Assembly: GCF_014643535.1 (NCBI RefSeq)
Contig: NZ_BMJQ01000025.1
Coordinates: forward strand, 1-64,000
Direction: 5' to 3'
Source: Aliidongia dinghuensis
GTDB lineage: Bacteria > Pseudomonadota > Alphaproteobacteria > ATCC43930 > CGMCC-115725
Length of the DNA stretch: 64,000 nucleotides
Shown: positions 1 to 8,087 of the stretch, one piece after another
Layout: every line of letters begins with the position of its first letter
Position numbering within the stretch: position 1 is the stretch's first letter
Position numbers and translations under genes: made by a program
Notes under the pieces: model-generated
Databases searched by the model: none
Told to the model about the DNA's origin: nothing
Seen by the model: the letters and a program-made list of their open reading frames with translations, nothing else

Positions 1-1
1 C

Positions 2-112
2 GCCGCCAGGACGATCGAGGACCTCTGGCAGGCCATCGGCGAAATCTGCGACCTCTACGAGCCCGATGAGTGCCTCAACTATTTCAAGACCGCGGGCTAT
101 GACCCAGCATGA
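2..112 (+). CDS. IS630-family transposase, C-terminal end (partial at window edge)
   Basis: The frame is open from the first base and ends in a TGA at 110-112. The 36 visible residues contain IEDLWQAIGEICDLY followed by ECLNYFKTAGYDPA, the usual C-terminus of IS630/Tc1-mariner-like DDE transposases (family pattern: tryptophan-isoleucine helix, then CxNYFxxxGY and a stop). The catalytic domain lies outside the window, so activity cannot be judged. The element ends only about 12 nt before the end of the convergent transporter gene, so an IS boundary abuts the betaine-transporter operon. Assignment rests on this short tail alone. Confidence 0.7.
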   Translation, partial: AARTIEDLWQAIGEICDLYEPDECLNYFKTAGYDPA

Positions 113-124
113 TCGCAAACCGCT

Positions 125-1243
125 CTAGAGCCGGCTCCGCTGGCTGCGCGCGGGTTCGGTCGTCGTGGTGGCCTGTGGGCCAAGGTTCTGCGGGAGCGAC
201 CCACCCGGAGAGATCAATGCCCCGGCAAGCTCTCGCAGGCTGACCAATCCGACAGGCTGTCCGGTCGATCCGACGACGACAACCTCGGTATCCGGGCCAT
301 GGACCACCATCCGCATCGCATCTTCGATCGCCGCGCCGGCTGGGATCGTGGTGTCTCCGGTCGGATAGGCTCGCCCGAGAGGCTTCATCACGGTCTCGAC
401 GCGCACCACGCGCGCTCTGTTGACGCCCTTGACGAAGTCCATGACGTAGTTGTCGGCCGGCCGCAGGACGATGTCCTGGCTCGTGCCCTGCTGGACGACT
501 TCGCCGTCCCGCAAAATCGCGATCTGATCGCCGAGCCTGAGCGCCTCGTCGAGATCATGCGTAATGAAGACGATGGTCTTCTTCAATTCCGCCTGCAGAT
601 CCAGAAGCACTGTCTGCATATCCGTCCTGATGAGCGGGTCCAATGCCGAATAGGCCTCATCCATCAGGAGGATTGCGGCATCGTTGCTGAGCGCGCGGGC
701 AAGGCCGACCCGCTGTTGCATGCCGCCGGACAGCTCATGCGGATAACGGGCATCGAACCCGTGGAGGCCGACCCGCTCGATCCACGCCATGCCGACATCG
801 CGCGCTTTCGCCTTTGGCATGCCCCGGACCTCGAGGCCGAACGTCACGTTCTCGATGACGGTCCTGTGCGGCAGAAGGGCGAATTTCTGGAACACCATCG
901 CGGTCCGATTGCGCCGGAATTCGCGCAGCTCCAATTCCCCCATATCGAGGATGTCGCGTCCGTCGATGACGATCGATCCCGAGGTCGGCTCGACCAGCCG
1001 GTTGATATGCCGGATCAGCGTGGACTTGCCGGAGCCGGACAGGCCCATGATGACCTGAATCTTGCCGGCCGGCATGGCGATGCTGATGTTGTTCAGCGCC
1101 AGCACATGCCCATGGTTTCGCCCGAGTTCGGTCTTGGAGAGCCCGTTCCTTACAGCCTCGACATGCCGCGCTGGCGAGGCGCCGAAGATCTTGAACAGCT
1201 CCCGTATCTCGATCGAGGCGTCGGACTGGATGTTTCTAGCCAT
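125..1243 (-). CDS. proV: Glycine betaine/proline-type ABC transporter ATP-binding protein (ProV/OpuAA family)
   Basis: Cytosolic ATPase that powers import of a quaternary amine or proline-like solute. Counting from the ATG at 1243 (MARNIQ), Walker A GLSGSGKS is at residues 67-74, the signature LSGGMQQR at 171-178 and Walker B ILLMDE at 191-196. The ProV-specific N-terminal extension before the nucleotide fold is present. The C-terminus carries one CBS-like stretch (about residues 305-360), which in ProV/OpuA proteins senses ionic strength. The chosen start overlaps the permease stop by 8 nt; a start at 1279 would overlap it by more than 40 nt. Length 372 aa is slightly shorter than E. coli ProV (400). 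Last gene of the proX-proW-proV run. Substrate is inferred from family and from the oxidase/dehydrogenase genes upstream. Confidence 0.88.
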   Translation of the reverse strand: MARNIQSDASIEIRELFKIFGASPARHVEAVRNGLSKTELGRNHGHVLALNNISIAMPAGKIQVIMGLSGSGKSTLIRHINRLVEPTSGSIVIDGRDILDMGELELREFRRNRTAMVFQKFALLPHRTVIENVTFGLEVRGMPKAKARDVGMAWIERVGLHGFDARYPHELSGGMQQRVGLARALSNDAAILLMDEAYSALDPLIRTDMQTVLLDLQAELKKTIVFITHDLDEALRLGDQIAILRDGEVVQQGTSQDIVLRPADNYVMDFVKGVNRARVVRVETVMKPLGRAYPTGDTTIPAGAAIEDAMRMVVHGPDTEVVVVGSTGQPVGLVSLRELAGALISPGGSLPQNLGPQATTTTEPARSQRSRL

Positions 1244-2156
1244 GCGTGGCACCCCTATGCCGCTGTAGGCGGCGCCCATACGCCTGGCTTATGCGGTCGA
1301 AAATGATCGCAATGCCGACGATGGCAAAGCCGTTGAAGACACCCAGCGTGAAATACTGATTGGCGATCGCCTGAAGGACGCTCAGCCCCAGCCCCTGCAC
1401 GCCGATCATTGAGGCGATGACGACCATGGCAAGCGCCATCATGATCGTCTGGTTGATGCCGGCCATGATGGTCGGCAGGGCGAGCGGCATCTGCACTTTC
1501 GACAGCTTCTGCCAGCGCGAGCAGCCGTAAGCGTCGGCCGCCTCGATGACTTCGCTGTCGACCAGCCTGATGCCGAGGTCCGTGAGACGGATGATCGGCG
1601 GAAGAGCGTAGATGACCACAGCGATGAAGCCCGGCACCCGGCCTATTCCCAAGAGCATGACGACGGGAATGAGATAGACGAAGGGAGGCATCGTCTGCAT
1701 GACATCGAGAACGGTCTGCACGATGGCCCCGAGGCGCCTGAAGCGGGACATCAGGACGCCGATCGGAATGCCGATTGCGATCGAAAAGATCGTCGCGGCG
1801 AAGACGAGAGAGATCGTCTTCATCGCATCGCCCCACAGGCCGAAGAGACCGATCGCGAGCAGAGTTCCGACCGCGGCCGCCACGACCGCCCAGCTGCGGG
1901 CTGCAAACCACGCGACGGCACCGATCACGAGGACGATGATCGGCCACGGCGTGCCGGTTATCAGGCGCTCGAAGAAGATCAGGGTCCGGTCGAGCGGGCC
2001 AAAGAAGGCTTCGATTCCGTCGCCGTAGGTGCGGGTAAAGGCCCTGAACGATCCGTCGACGTATCGTTTGATCGCCAGCAGGGACTCGTCGCTTAATTGC
2101 GGAAAATTGAGCAGCCAGTTCATCGCGACATCCGTCAATGATCTGTTGCGGAACAT
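1236..2156 (-). CDS. proW: Glycine betaine/proline-type ABC transporter permease (ProW family)
   Basis: Inner-membrane channel subunit of the ProVWX-type importer. The protein is 306 aa with a hydrophilic N-terminal tail, a first membrane helix near residue 70 (PWPIIVLVIGAVAWF), and several further helices. The conserved cytoplasmic EAA-type loop that docks on the ATPase is visible as EAADAYGCSRWQKL, followed by a KVQMPLALPTI stretch. The stop overlaps the ATPase start by 8 nt, so translation is probably coupled. An alternative start 33 nt downstream (MNWLLNF) is possible because the first residues are not typical of the family. Paired with the binding protein 98 bp upstream on the same strand. 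Confidence 0.87.
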   Translation of the reverse strand: MFRNRSLTDVAMNWLLNFPQLSDESLLAIKRYVDGSFRAFTRTYGDGIEAFFGPLDRTLIFFERLITGTPWPIIVLVIGAVAWFAARSWAVVAAAVGTLLAIGLFGLWGDAMKTISLVFAATIFSIAIGIPIGVLMSRFRRLGAIVQTVLDVMQTMPPFVYLIPVVMLLGIGRVPGFIAVVIYALPPIIRLTDLGIRLVDSEVIEAADAYGCSRWQKLSKVQMPLALPTIMAGINQTIMMALAMVVIASMIGVQGLGLSVLQAIANQYFTLGVFNGFAIVGIAIIFDRISQAYGRRLQRHRGATHG

Positions 2157-2254
2157 CGTGGGCGTGATCGTCCGCGAAGGCGCCCGACGAGCAGCGACAT
2201 CGCTCCCGAGGCTTCAAGACCTCTCCCAAAGCCCCGGGATGGTGTGCAATGACC

Positions 2255-3259
2255 TTAGAGCGCCGCCTTGACCTTCGCGGCGACGTCGGCCGGGACCCAC
2301 TTCGTCCAGAGGTCAGGCTGCGTTTTCAGGAAGTGCTTCGCGCCGTCGGCACCGGTCGCCTGGTTTTCCGTCATCCAGAGCATCACGTTGCCGACGGTGT
2401 CCTGGCTCCAGCTCCGGGCTTTCAGATAGCCCAGGGCCGGAGCGATATCCTCACGCTTTGCGAACTTGCCGCTCACCAGCGTCACGGCCGGTGTCGCCTG
2501 CCAGTAGTTCGGCTTCGGATCGGGGCACGACTGAACCGTCGTGCACCGCTTCCACTCGGCATCGTCGTGGGCCGCTTCCAGGCGCTTCATCGGATATTTC
2601 TGCAGCAGGGACGTCGGCGCCCAGTAGGCGGCGATGTACCCCTGCTTGTGCTCGTAAGCCTTGGCGATCGCGCCATCGAGGCCGGCTGCCGACCCGGTCG
2701 GCACCAGCACGAAGCCCTTGTCTGCAGCCTTCAGAGCCTTGAAGAGCTGTGCCGTCACGACTGTGTCGCCCCATCCCTGCGGTCCCTGAAGAATTCCGCC
2801 CTTCGATGGGTCTTCGGGCGCCGGAAAGAGCTCGGGATGACGCAGCGCATCGTCGACGGTCTTGATGTCGGGGTGCTGGTCGGCCAGGTACTTCGGGATG
2901 TACCAGCCCGAAGAGGACCCTTCGTCGATCGCCGTCCCGACCTTGACGACGTGCCCGTCGGCGATCGCGTTGGCAACAACGTCCGGGAGGAGGCTCACCA
3001 CCGCCTCCGGGGCGATGTCCGGTTGCCCCTTCTCGGCCATCGACGTAATCGTCGGAACAGTGTCGCCGGCGATGGCGGAAGCGTTGCAGCCGTAGCCGTT
3101 CTTGAGGATGAACTGGTCGACATAGGCGAGCGCCTCGGCCGACTGCCAGCTCATGGCCGCGATGGTGACGTCGCCGCAGGCCGCGGCGTTGGCGAAAGAC
3201 GGGCCTGCCACCAACCCGGTGAGCAGGCACGTGGATGCGAGTAGTTTTTTCATTGCCAT
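2255..3259 (-). CDS. proX: Glycine betaine/proline-type ABC transporter substrate-binding protein (ProX/OpuAC family)
   Basis: Periplasmic ligand-binding protein of the importer. A signal peptide is clear: MAMKK, a hydrophobic core (LLASTCLLTGLVAG) and a probable cut after SFANA. The mature protein (about 310 aa) has the PF04069-type pattern, including an early VTIAAMSWQSAEALA segment and scattered tryptophans and tyrosines that in this family form the aromatic cage for trimethylammonium groups. Pairs of cysteines (CGD near the mature N-terminus; CTTVQSCPD mid-protein) may form disulfides. It heads the transporter genes and follows the flavin oxidase gene by about 130 bp. The exact ligand (betaine, proline betaine, choline or another) cannot be read from sequence. 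Confidence 0.85.
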   Translation of the reverse strand: MAMKKLLASTCLLTGLVAGPSFANAAACGDVTIAAMSWQSAEALAYVDQFILKNGYGCNASAIAGDTVPTITSMAEKGQPDIAPEAVVSLLPDVVANAIADGHVVKVGTAIDEGSSSGWYIPKYLADQHPDIKTVDDALRHPELFPAPEDPSKGGILQGPQGWGDTVVTAQLFKALKAADKGFVLVPTGSAAGLDGAIAKAYEHKQGYIAAYWAPTSLLQKYPMKRLEAAHDDAEWKRCTTVQSCPDPKPNYWQATPAVTLVSGKFAKREDIAPALGYLKARSWSQDTVGNVMLWMTENQATGADGAKHFLKTQPDLWTKWVPADVAAKVKAAL

Positions 3260-3390
3260 TTCCCTGTTGGCGGCAACTTCACTTGGTCCGTGGCGCCGCA
3301 GTCACGGATTTCGAGAGGAGGACGAGCCCCCGCGATTCGTTTTTTTCTTGCACTCGACGAGCCGCACGATTGGCATGTCGGCCGTTTCTC

Positions 3391-4737
3391 TTATTCGTCT
3401 CCCGCGTTCCACTCGCGCACGGCCAGGGTTATTTTGGCGCCGATCGTTGTCAGCGGTTGAGGCGGCAGCGATTTCGGAGGCTGGAAGGTCTGATAGATGC
3501 GACTGAGCTCGGAACTGACGCCGAGCGCCATCTCCGCCGCCGCGATGCCGGAAGCGGTCGCTTTCGATGCGCCAAGCCCGTTGCATCCGCAGGCAGCGAT
3601 GATCCCTTGCTCGACCTCGCCGAAGGCGGGCACGCTGTTCCACGTGATCGCCATCGCCCCGGCCCAGCGGTATTCCATCCCGATATTCGGGAGGCCCGGG
3701 AAACGAGCGGCGAACTTACGATCGTGCAGCGCACCTGCGCGCCTCATCTCGCCGTCGCCGACGTCCAGGCCTGGATTGTAGGTGTATCGCGACCGGATCA
3801 GGATGCGGTCGCCGCCCTTTCCGTTAATACGGCGAACCGTCGTGCCCATGGGAAGTGCCGGTGTCGCGCCCCATTTGCGCGCGCCCGAAAGGCGTGCCGG
3901 GTCGAATTCCTCGGTGAGCGATGCATAGGTGAAGACGTGCAGCAGGCGCCCGCTGAAGAAACCGAAGCTCTGGGCGTGCCCGTTGTTGGCCAGAATGATC
4001 TGGCCCGCCTCAACGGAGCCGTGCGGGGTCTTGACCAGCCAGCCGCCGTCGACCCTCGCGAAGGACAATGCGGGCGTTCTCTCGAAGACCCGGACCGGCT
4101 CCTTCAGGCTGTCGGCGACCGCCCGGATATAGGCGGCGGGCTGGATCATCACCGTCCCGGGCATGAAGAGCCCCGAGGTGAAGGCAGGACACCCGGTAAT
4201 CTCCGCAGTTTCTTTCGCATCGAGGAGGGTGTGCGCTTCTCCCAGTTCGGCGAGTTGGCGTGCATAGGTGACAAGATGTTTGTCCCCTTCGGCGCTCATC
4301 GCGACGCTGTATCTGCCGCATGGATCGAGGATATCCGGGCCCCAGCCCTGCTCGGCAGCCAGCTCGCTCGCCAACGCAATCGCCGTGCGTTGAACGGTGA
4401 TATCCCGCCGGCTCTTGTTCGACGAGGCCTCGCTGAAATCTTCCGACGACACCTCGTGCGGCAGGTCGATGATGAAGCCGGAATTGCGTCCGGCCGACCC
4501 CTCGCCGATGCCCCCGACTTCCAGCACGGCGACACGCAATTGAGGGTCGAGCTGCGACAGCCGGCGCGCCGCGGACAAACCCGCGAAGCCGCCGCCAATC
4601 ACGACAACGTCGGCCGTGAGGGCTCCCTCCAGGCGAGGCTTCTCGACACGAGGCGGCAGCATCGCAACCCAGCCGCACACCCCCGTATTCTCAGGGAGCC
4701 GCGAGGCCACAAAGCTTTTTGCCTTAACGGGGCTCAT
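3391..4737 (-). CDS. FAD-dependent amine/amino acid oxidoreductase (DAO family, PuuB-like)
   Basis: Flavoprotein of the glycine/D-amino acid oxidase superfamily, 448 aa. The dinucleotide-binding fold starts around residue 43 (DVVVIGGGFAGLSAARRL), followed by the acidic ribose-binding end of strand 2 (VAVLEVGGIG) and the GRNSGF motif characteristic of gamma-glutamylputrescine-oxidase-like members. The C-terminal GCNGLGASKATASG element closes the FAD site. The start at 4737 is preferred because it overlaps the preceding lyase gene by only 14 nt. With the PuuC-like aldehyde dehydrogenase and DapA-family lyase upstream it probably forms a short oxidative route for an N-alkylated or secondary amine imported by ProVWX; the substrate is an inference. 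Confidence 0.8.
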   Translation of the reverse strand: MSPVKAKSFVASRLPENTGVCGWVAMLPPRVEKPRLEGALTADVVVIGGGFAGLSAARRLSQLDPQLRVAVLEVGGIGEGSAGRNSGFIIDLPHEVSSEDFSEASSNKSRRDITVQRTAIALASELAAEQGWGPDILDPCGRYSVAMSAEGDKHLVTYARQLAELGEAHTLLDAKETAEITGCPAFTSGLFMPGTVMIQPAAYIRAVADSLKEPVRVFERTPALSFARVDGGWLVKTPHGSVEAGQIILANNGHAQSFGFFSGRLLHVFTYASLTEEFDPARLSGARKWGATPALPMGTTVRRINGKGGDRILIRSRYTYNPGLDVGDGEMRRAGALHDRKFAARFPGLPNIGMEYRWAGAMAITWNSVPAFGEVEQGIIAACGCNGLGASKATASGIAAAEMALGVSSELSRIYQTFQPPKSLPPQPLTTIGAKITLAVREWNAGDE

Positions 4738-5626
4738 GATGCGCTGCTTCCCGCTCGGCAAGCCCGCCGAGGGCCCCCCGCAGGGCCTCGATTCGATCGG
4801 CTGGCAGCCCTCTCAGCGGCTTGCGCGGATGTCCCGCGCCATAGCCGGTCAGTTCGACGGCGGCATAGACGGATTGCACGTAGTCGCGCTCGCAAATGAG
4901 GGACATGACCGGCTCCAGCGATGTCCAGATGTCGCGGGCGGCCTCCCAGTTTCGAGCGCGGGCGGCCTCGAAGAGAGCGACGCACGTCCGCGGCGCGAAA
5001 CCGGCACCGCCCCAGATCGCACCGCTGCATCCGGCATAGAGGGCGAAGAGCATGAGCGGATCCGTCCCGTTCATGACCGGCCTTCCGGTCCGAATGAGTG
5101 CCGCCTGCTTCACGAAATCGCCGCTGCTGTCCTTGACGGCGCAGAAGCCGGGGATGTCGCTCAATTCGTTGAGCAGCGACGGGGTAACCGCCACGCCGAC
5201 GGCCTGGGGCACGTTGTAGCCGATGACCGGCAGGCCGGCCTTCGCGACCTCCGTATAGAAATCGACGATCCCCTGATGATCCGTCGGGCCTTCGAAGAAC
5301 GGCGGCAGCACCATCACGCCGTCGGCGCCGCAATCGGCCGCGTAGCGCGTGCGCTCGACGACATCTTCCACGAGAAGGGCGGACGTCTGCGCGATGATCT
5401 TGGCGCGCCCGTTGATGATCTTCGCGCCGCGCTTGACCAGGGACTTCGATTCCTCGGTCGAGAGGTAGACGTGCATCCCGGTGCCGGAGCTGAGCACGAA
5501 GCCACGCACGCCGGCCGCGATATAACGCTCGATATTTCGTTCCAGCCGCGCGAAATCGATCCGCCCTTCACTGTCGAAAGGTGTCGCGACGGCGAGGTTC
5601 AGACCCGGGAAAGGAAAATCGGACAT
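4724..5626 (-). CDS. DapA/N-acetylneuraminate-lyase family aldolase or dehydratase
   Basis: Class I (Schiff-base) TIM-barrel enzyme of the DHDPS/NAL superfamily, 300 aa. The lysine that forms the imine is in FCAVKDSSGD and the paired tyrosine in VIGYNVP. Two features of true dihydrodipicolinate synthase are missing: the TTGES loop reads SSGTGMHV, and the arginine after YNVP is absent (YNVPQAVGV). It is therefore unlikely to make dihydrodipicolinate. Family relatives act as deaminases or dehydratases in sugar-acid and hydroxyproline catabolism. It lies between the aldehyde dehydrogenase (4 nt gap) and the FAD oxidase (14 nt overlap), consistent with one catabolic operon. The precise reaction is not determined. 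Confidence 0.8.
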   Translation of the reverse strand: MSDFPFPGLNLAVATPFDSEGRIDFARLERNIERYIAAGVRGFVLSSGTGMHVYLSTEESKSLVKRGAKIINGRAKIIAQTSALLVEDVVERTRYAADCGADGVMVLPPFFEGPTDHQGIVDFYTEVAKAGLPVIGYNVPQAVGVAVTPSLLNELSDIPGFCAVKDSSGDFVKQAALIRTGRPVMNGTDPLMLFALYAGCSGAIWGGAGFAPRTCVALFEAARARNWEAARDIWTSLEPVMSLICERDYVQSVYAAVELTGYGAGHPRKPLRGLPADRIEALRGALGGLAEREAAHHEPR

Positions 5627-5630
5627 GTCG

Positions 5631-7136
5631 CTACAGTTCTCCCGTTTCGGATCCGGAGAGATCCAGCCAGATTGTCTTCAGTTGCGTGTATTGATCGTGG
5701 GCGTGCAGCGAATTATCGCGACCGCCGAAGCCTGACTGCTTGAAGCCGCCGAACGGCGTCGTGATGTCGCCTTCGCCGAAGGAGTTGACGGTGACCGTGC
5801 CGGCTTTCAGCGAACGCGCGGCGCGCAGCGCGCGCTTGCCGTTCGCCGTGAAGACCGACGCCGCGAGCCCGTAATCGGTGTCGTTTGCGACCTCTACGGC
5901 TTCCTGCAGGCTATCCACCGTGATGACCGACAGGATCGGCCCGAAAATCTCCTCTCGGGCAGGCCGGACACGATTGTGCTCGAGCTCGAGGATTGTCGGA
6001 TGGACGAAGCGGCCTTCGCTGGTCGTTCCGCCATAGAGCACCCGCTCACCTTGCCCCAGGTAGGACTGGACCTTCCCGAAATGCTCTTCGGAGACGAGCG
6101 GCCCGATGCGATTGCGGGGATCGAGCGGGTCGCCGACGTGCCAGCTTTCCGCGAGCGCGATGATCTTCTCGATGAGGCGCTGCTTTACGTCCGCGTGCAC
6201 GATGAGCCGCGAGATCGCCGAGCAATTTTCGCCCATGTTCCAATAGGCGCCGTTCACGACATGGCTTGCGACACTGTCGAGATCCTCGGCGTCATCCATG
6301 ACGATACAGGGGTTCTTGCCGCCCATCTCGAGGACGACTTCCTTGAGATTGCTTTCGGCCGCGTACTTGAGGAAGCGGCGCCCGGTTTCCGTCGACCCGG
6401 TGAACGACACCACATCGATATCAGGATGCCGCCCGATGGGTTCGCCGACCTCGGGGCCTGAACCGGTCACCACATTCAAGATGCCGGGCGGAATGCCGGC
6501 CTCGAGCGCCAGCTCGGCGACGCGCAGCGCCGTCAACGAGGTTTCTTCCGCCGGCTTGACGATCAGCGAGCACCCCGCGGCGAGCGCCGGCCCGATCTTC
6601 CAGGCGAGCATCAGCAAGGGGAAGTTCCAGGGCAGGACGAGCCCGACCACGCCGATCGCCTCTCGGACGATCAGGGCGATGTGGTCATTCGACGGCGGCG
6701 ACACCTGGTCATAGATTTTGTCGATGGCTTCGGCATGCCATCGCAAGCAGTTTACCGTCTCGGGAAGGTCCACCGTCTGGCAGTCGAAGATGGTCTTGCC
6801 GCTATCGAGGCTCTCCAGAATCGACAAATCAAGCGCGTGCTGCTCGATAAGGTCGGCAAGCCTGAGCAGCGCCCGCTTCCGGTCCGCAGGATGACGTTTT
6901 GCCCAGCGGCCGTCGGCCCACGCCGAGCGCGCACAAGCAACCGCCGTGTCGACGTCCTGCGCCCCGCAAGCCGGCAGTTGCGCGAGAAGCTCTCCCGTCG
7001 CGGGATTATAAGTCGAATACGTCCTCCCGGACGCGGCGGATACAGGCGCGCCGTCGATGATCGACTTGCTTGGGAATTTCAGCTCCTTCGCAAGCTTTTT
7101 ATACTGCTCGGTCGTCAGCAGTTCAGCCATGGCCAT
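5631..7136 (-). CDS. NAD(P)-dependent aldehyde dehydrogenase (PuuC-like)
   Basis: Cytosolic aldehyde dehydrogenase of 501 aa, full length for the superfamily. The nucleotide-binding PWNFPL stretch, the general-base glutamate in VLEMGGKNP, the catalytic cysteine in GENCSAISR and the late EEIFGP and PFGGFKQSGFGG motifs are all present. The overall pattern resembles gamma-glutamyl-gamma-aminobutyraldehyde and related omega-aldehyde dehydrogenases. A second ATG six bases in (MAELL) could also be used. It is followed after 4 nt by the DapA-family gene and preceded by the GntR regulator, so it should be co-transcribed from the promoter upstream of the regulator. Probable role: oxidation of the aldehyde released by the oxidase or lyase of the operon. 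Confidence 0.87.
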   Translation of the reverse strand: MAMAELLTTEQYKKLAKELKFPSKSIIDGAPVSAASGRTYSTYNPATGELLAQLPACGAQDVDTAVACARSAWADGRWAKRHPADRKRALLRLADLIEQHALDLSILESLDSGKTIFDCQTVDLPETVNCLRWHAEAIDKIYDQVSPPSNDHIALIVREAIGVVGLVLPWNFPLLMLAWKIGPALAAGCSLIVKPAEETSLTALRVAELALEAGIPPGILNVVTGSGPEVGEPIGRHPDIDVVSFTGSTETGRRFLKYAAESNLKEVVLEMGGKNPCIVMDDAEDLDSVASHVVNGAYWNMGENCSAISRLIVHADVKQRLIEKIIALAESWHVGDPLDPRNRIGPLVSEEHFGKVQSYLGQGERVLYGGTTSEGRFVHPTILELEHNRVRPAREEIFGPILSVITVDSLQEAVEVANDTDYGLAASVFTANGKRALRAARSLKAGTVTVNSFGEGDITTPFGGFKQSGFGGRDNSLHAHDQYTQLKTIWLDLSGSETGEL

Positions 7137-7172
7137 CCCCGGTATTCTCAGATCTGGTTGATCTTGCGATCG

Positions 7173-7883
7173 CTACATGCCGATAGGGCTTTCAAGCCCT
7201 TCCGGCGCCGCGTACATCGCCATGTTGCGCCGTGACAGATCCAGGTGAGCGCGCACGAGATCTCCCGCGGCATCGCCACTGCGCCGCTCGATCGCCTCGA
7301 TGATCTCGTCGTGCTGGCGCGCCGCGGTCTCGAGGTCGTCCTGCATTTGCGGGTTGTTCGGATGCCGGTAGAAGATCTTTCCGATGCGGGCATGGTCGAT
7401 CAACAGGCGGCGCAGGCTCGGCATCAAGTAAGGATTGTGCGCCATCTCGCCGATCTGAAGATGAAACTGATCGTTGTAGAAGACCCGCCCGTCGACGTCA
7501 TATTGTTCGACTGCCGTTCGGAAGCGTTTCTGGATCAGCTTCAATGCGTCAATTTCTGACCGCGACGCATTTTCGGCGGCAAGCTTCGTTGTCGCGACAT
7601 AGATCATCGGCGCGACCAGGAAGAAGTTGCGCAGTGACTGATAGCTCATCGAGGTCACGCGCGCGGCCCGGTTGGCCTCGAGCTCGATGTAGCCCTCGCC
7701 CGCCATCTGCCGCATGAGCTCGCGGACGGGCGGGCGCGACAGCCCGAACTCCTCGCTCAACGCCATTTCATCCAGCACGGCGCCCGGTGCCAGCTCCATC
7801 GTCAGGATCCGCCGCCGCAGGACGTCGCTCATGGTCGCCTTTCGATCGGGCGACGGCGCAGCCTCGTTTCCGCTGGTTTCCAT
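7173..7883 (-). CDS. GntR-family transcriptional regulator (FCD/FadR-type)
   Basis: DNA-binding regulator of 236 aa. Residues about 15-85 form the winged helix (SDVLRRRILTMELAPGAVLDEMALSEEFG, then SRPPVRELMRQMAGEGYIE), typical of GntR. The remainder is all-helical with spaced histidines and acidic residues (NDQFHLQIGEMAHNPYL, then HDEIIEAIERRSGDAA), as in FCD domains that bind a carboxylate via a metal. It is the first gene of the minus-strand operon that ends with proV. A perfect inverted repeat of the GntR half-site type lies 35-78 bp upstream of its start, so autoregulation and control of the whole operon are likely. The effector is unknown; probably a pathway acid. Confidence 0.88.
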   Translation of the reverse strand: METSGNEAAPSPDRKATMSDVLRRRILTMELAPGAVLDEMALSEEFGLSRPPVRELMRQMAGEGYIELEANRAARVTSMSYQSLRNFFLVAPMIYVATTKLAAENASRSEIDALKLIQKRFRTAVEQYDVDGRVFYNDQFHLQIGEMAHNPYLMPSLRRLLIDHARIGKIFYRHPNNPQMQDDLETAARQHDEIIEAIERRSGDAAGDLVRAHLDLSRRNMAMYAAPEGLESPIGM

Positions 7884-7917
7884 GCTCGTGACGTCTCCGC
7901 TTGAGATAGCCTACAAT

Positions 7918-7961
7918 ATGTCTACAAAAGATATACGTCAAGTTTGTTCATTTGTAGACAT
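7918..7961. promoter_or_regulatory. Probable GntR operator (perfect 11-bp inverted repeat)
   Basis: ATGTCTACAAA at 7918-7928 is exactly complementary to TTTGTAGACAT at 7951-7961. The two arms are 33 bp apart centre to centre, about three helical turns. Each arm contains GT-AG-AC within TGTAGACA, itself a near-palindrome of the GT-n-AC type bound by FadR-subfamily GntR proteins. The site lies in the AT-rich stretch directly upstream of the gntR gene and upstream of the divergent deformylase gene, so it may control both directions. Confidence 0.7.
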
Positions 7962-8087
7962 GCCTCACGGCCGCGTCGCCGGCCGGCCCGGCATCGCCGC
8001 GACCTGCGCCCAAGGTTGACGGCGGCGCCCGGCGCCGCCATTCCTTGCTTCCGACCGTCCCGTATTTCTTTTGACGAGCCAGACCTC

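Noticed and set aside
3391..7136. Naming the catabolic genes as the known hydroxyproline pathway (hypO, hypD, hypH)
   Set aside because: The families fit, but no 4-hydroxyproline epimerase is present, the transporter is of betaine type, and the oxidase looks more like PuuB. Evidence is insufficient to name genes.
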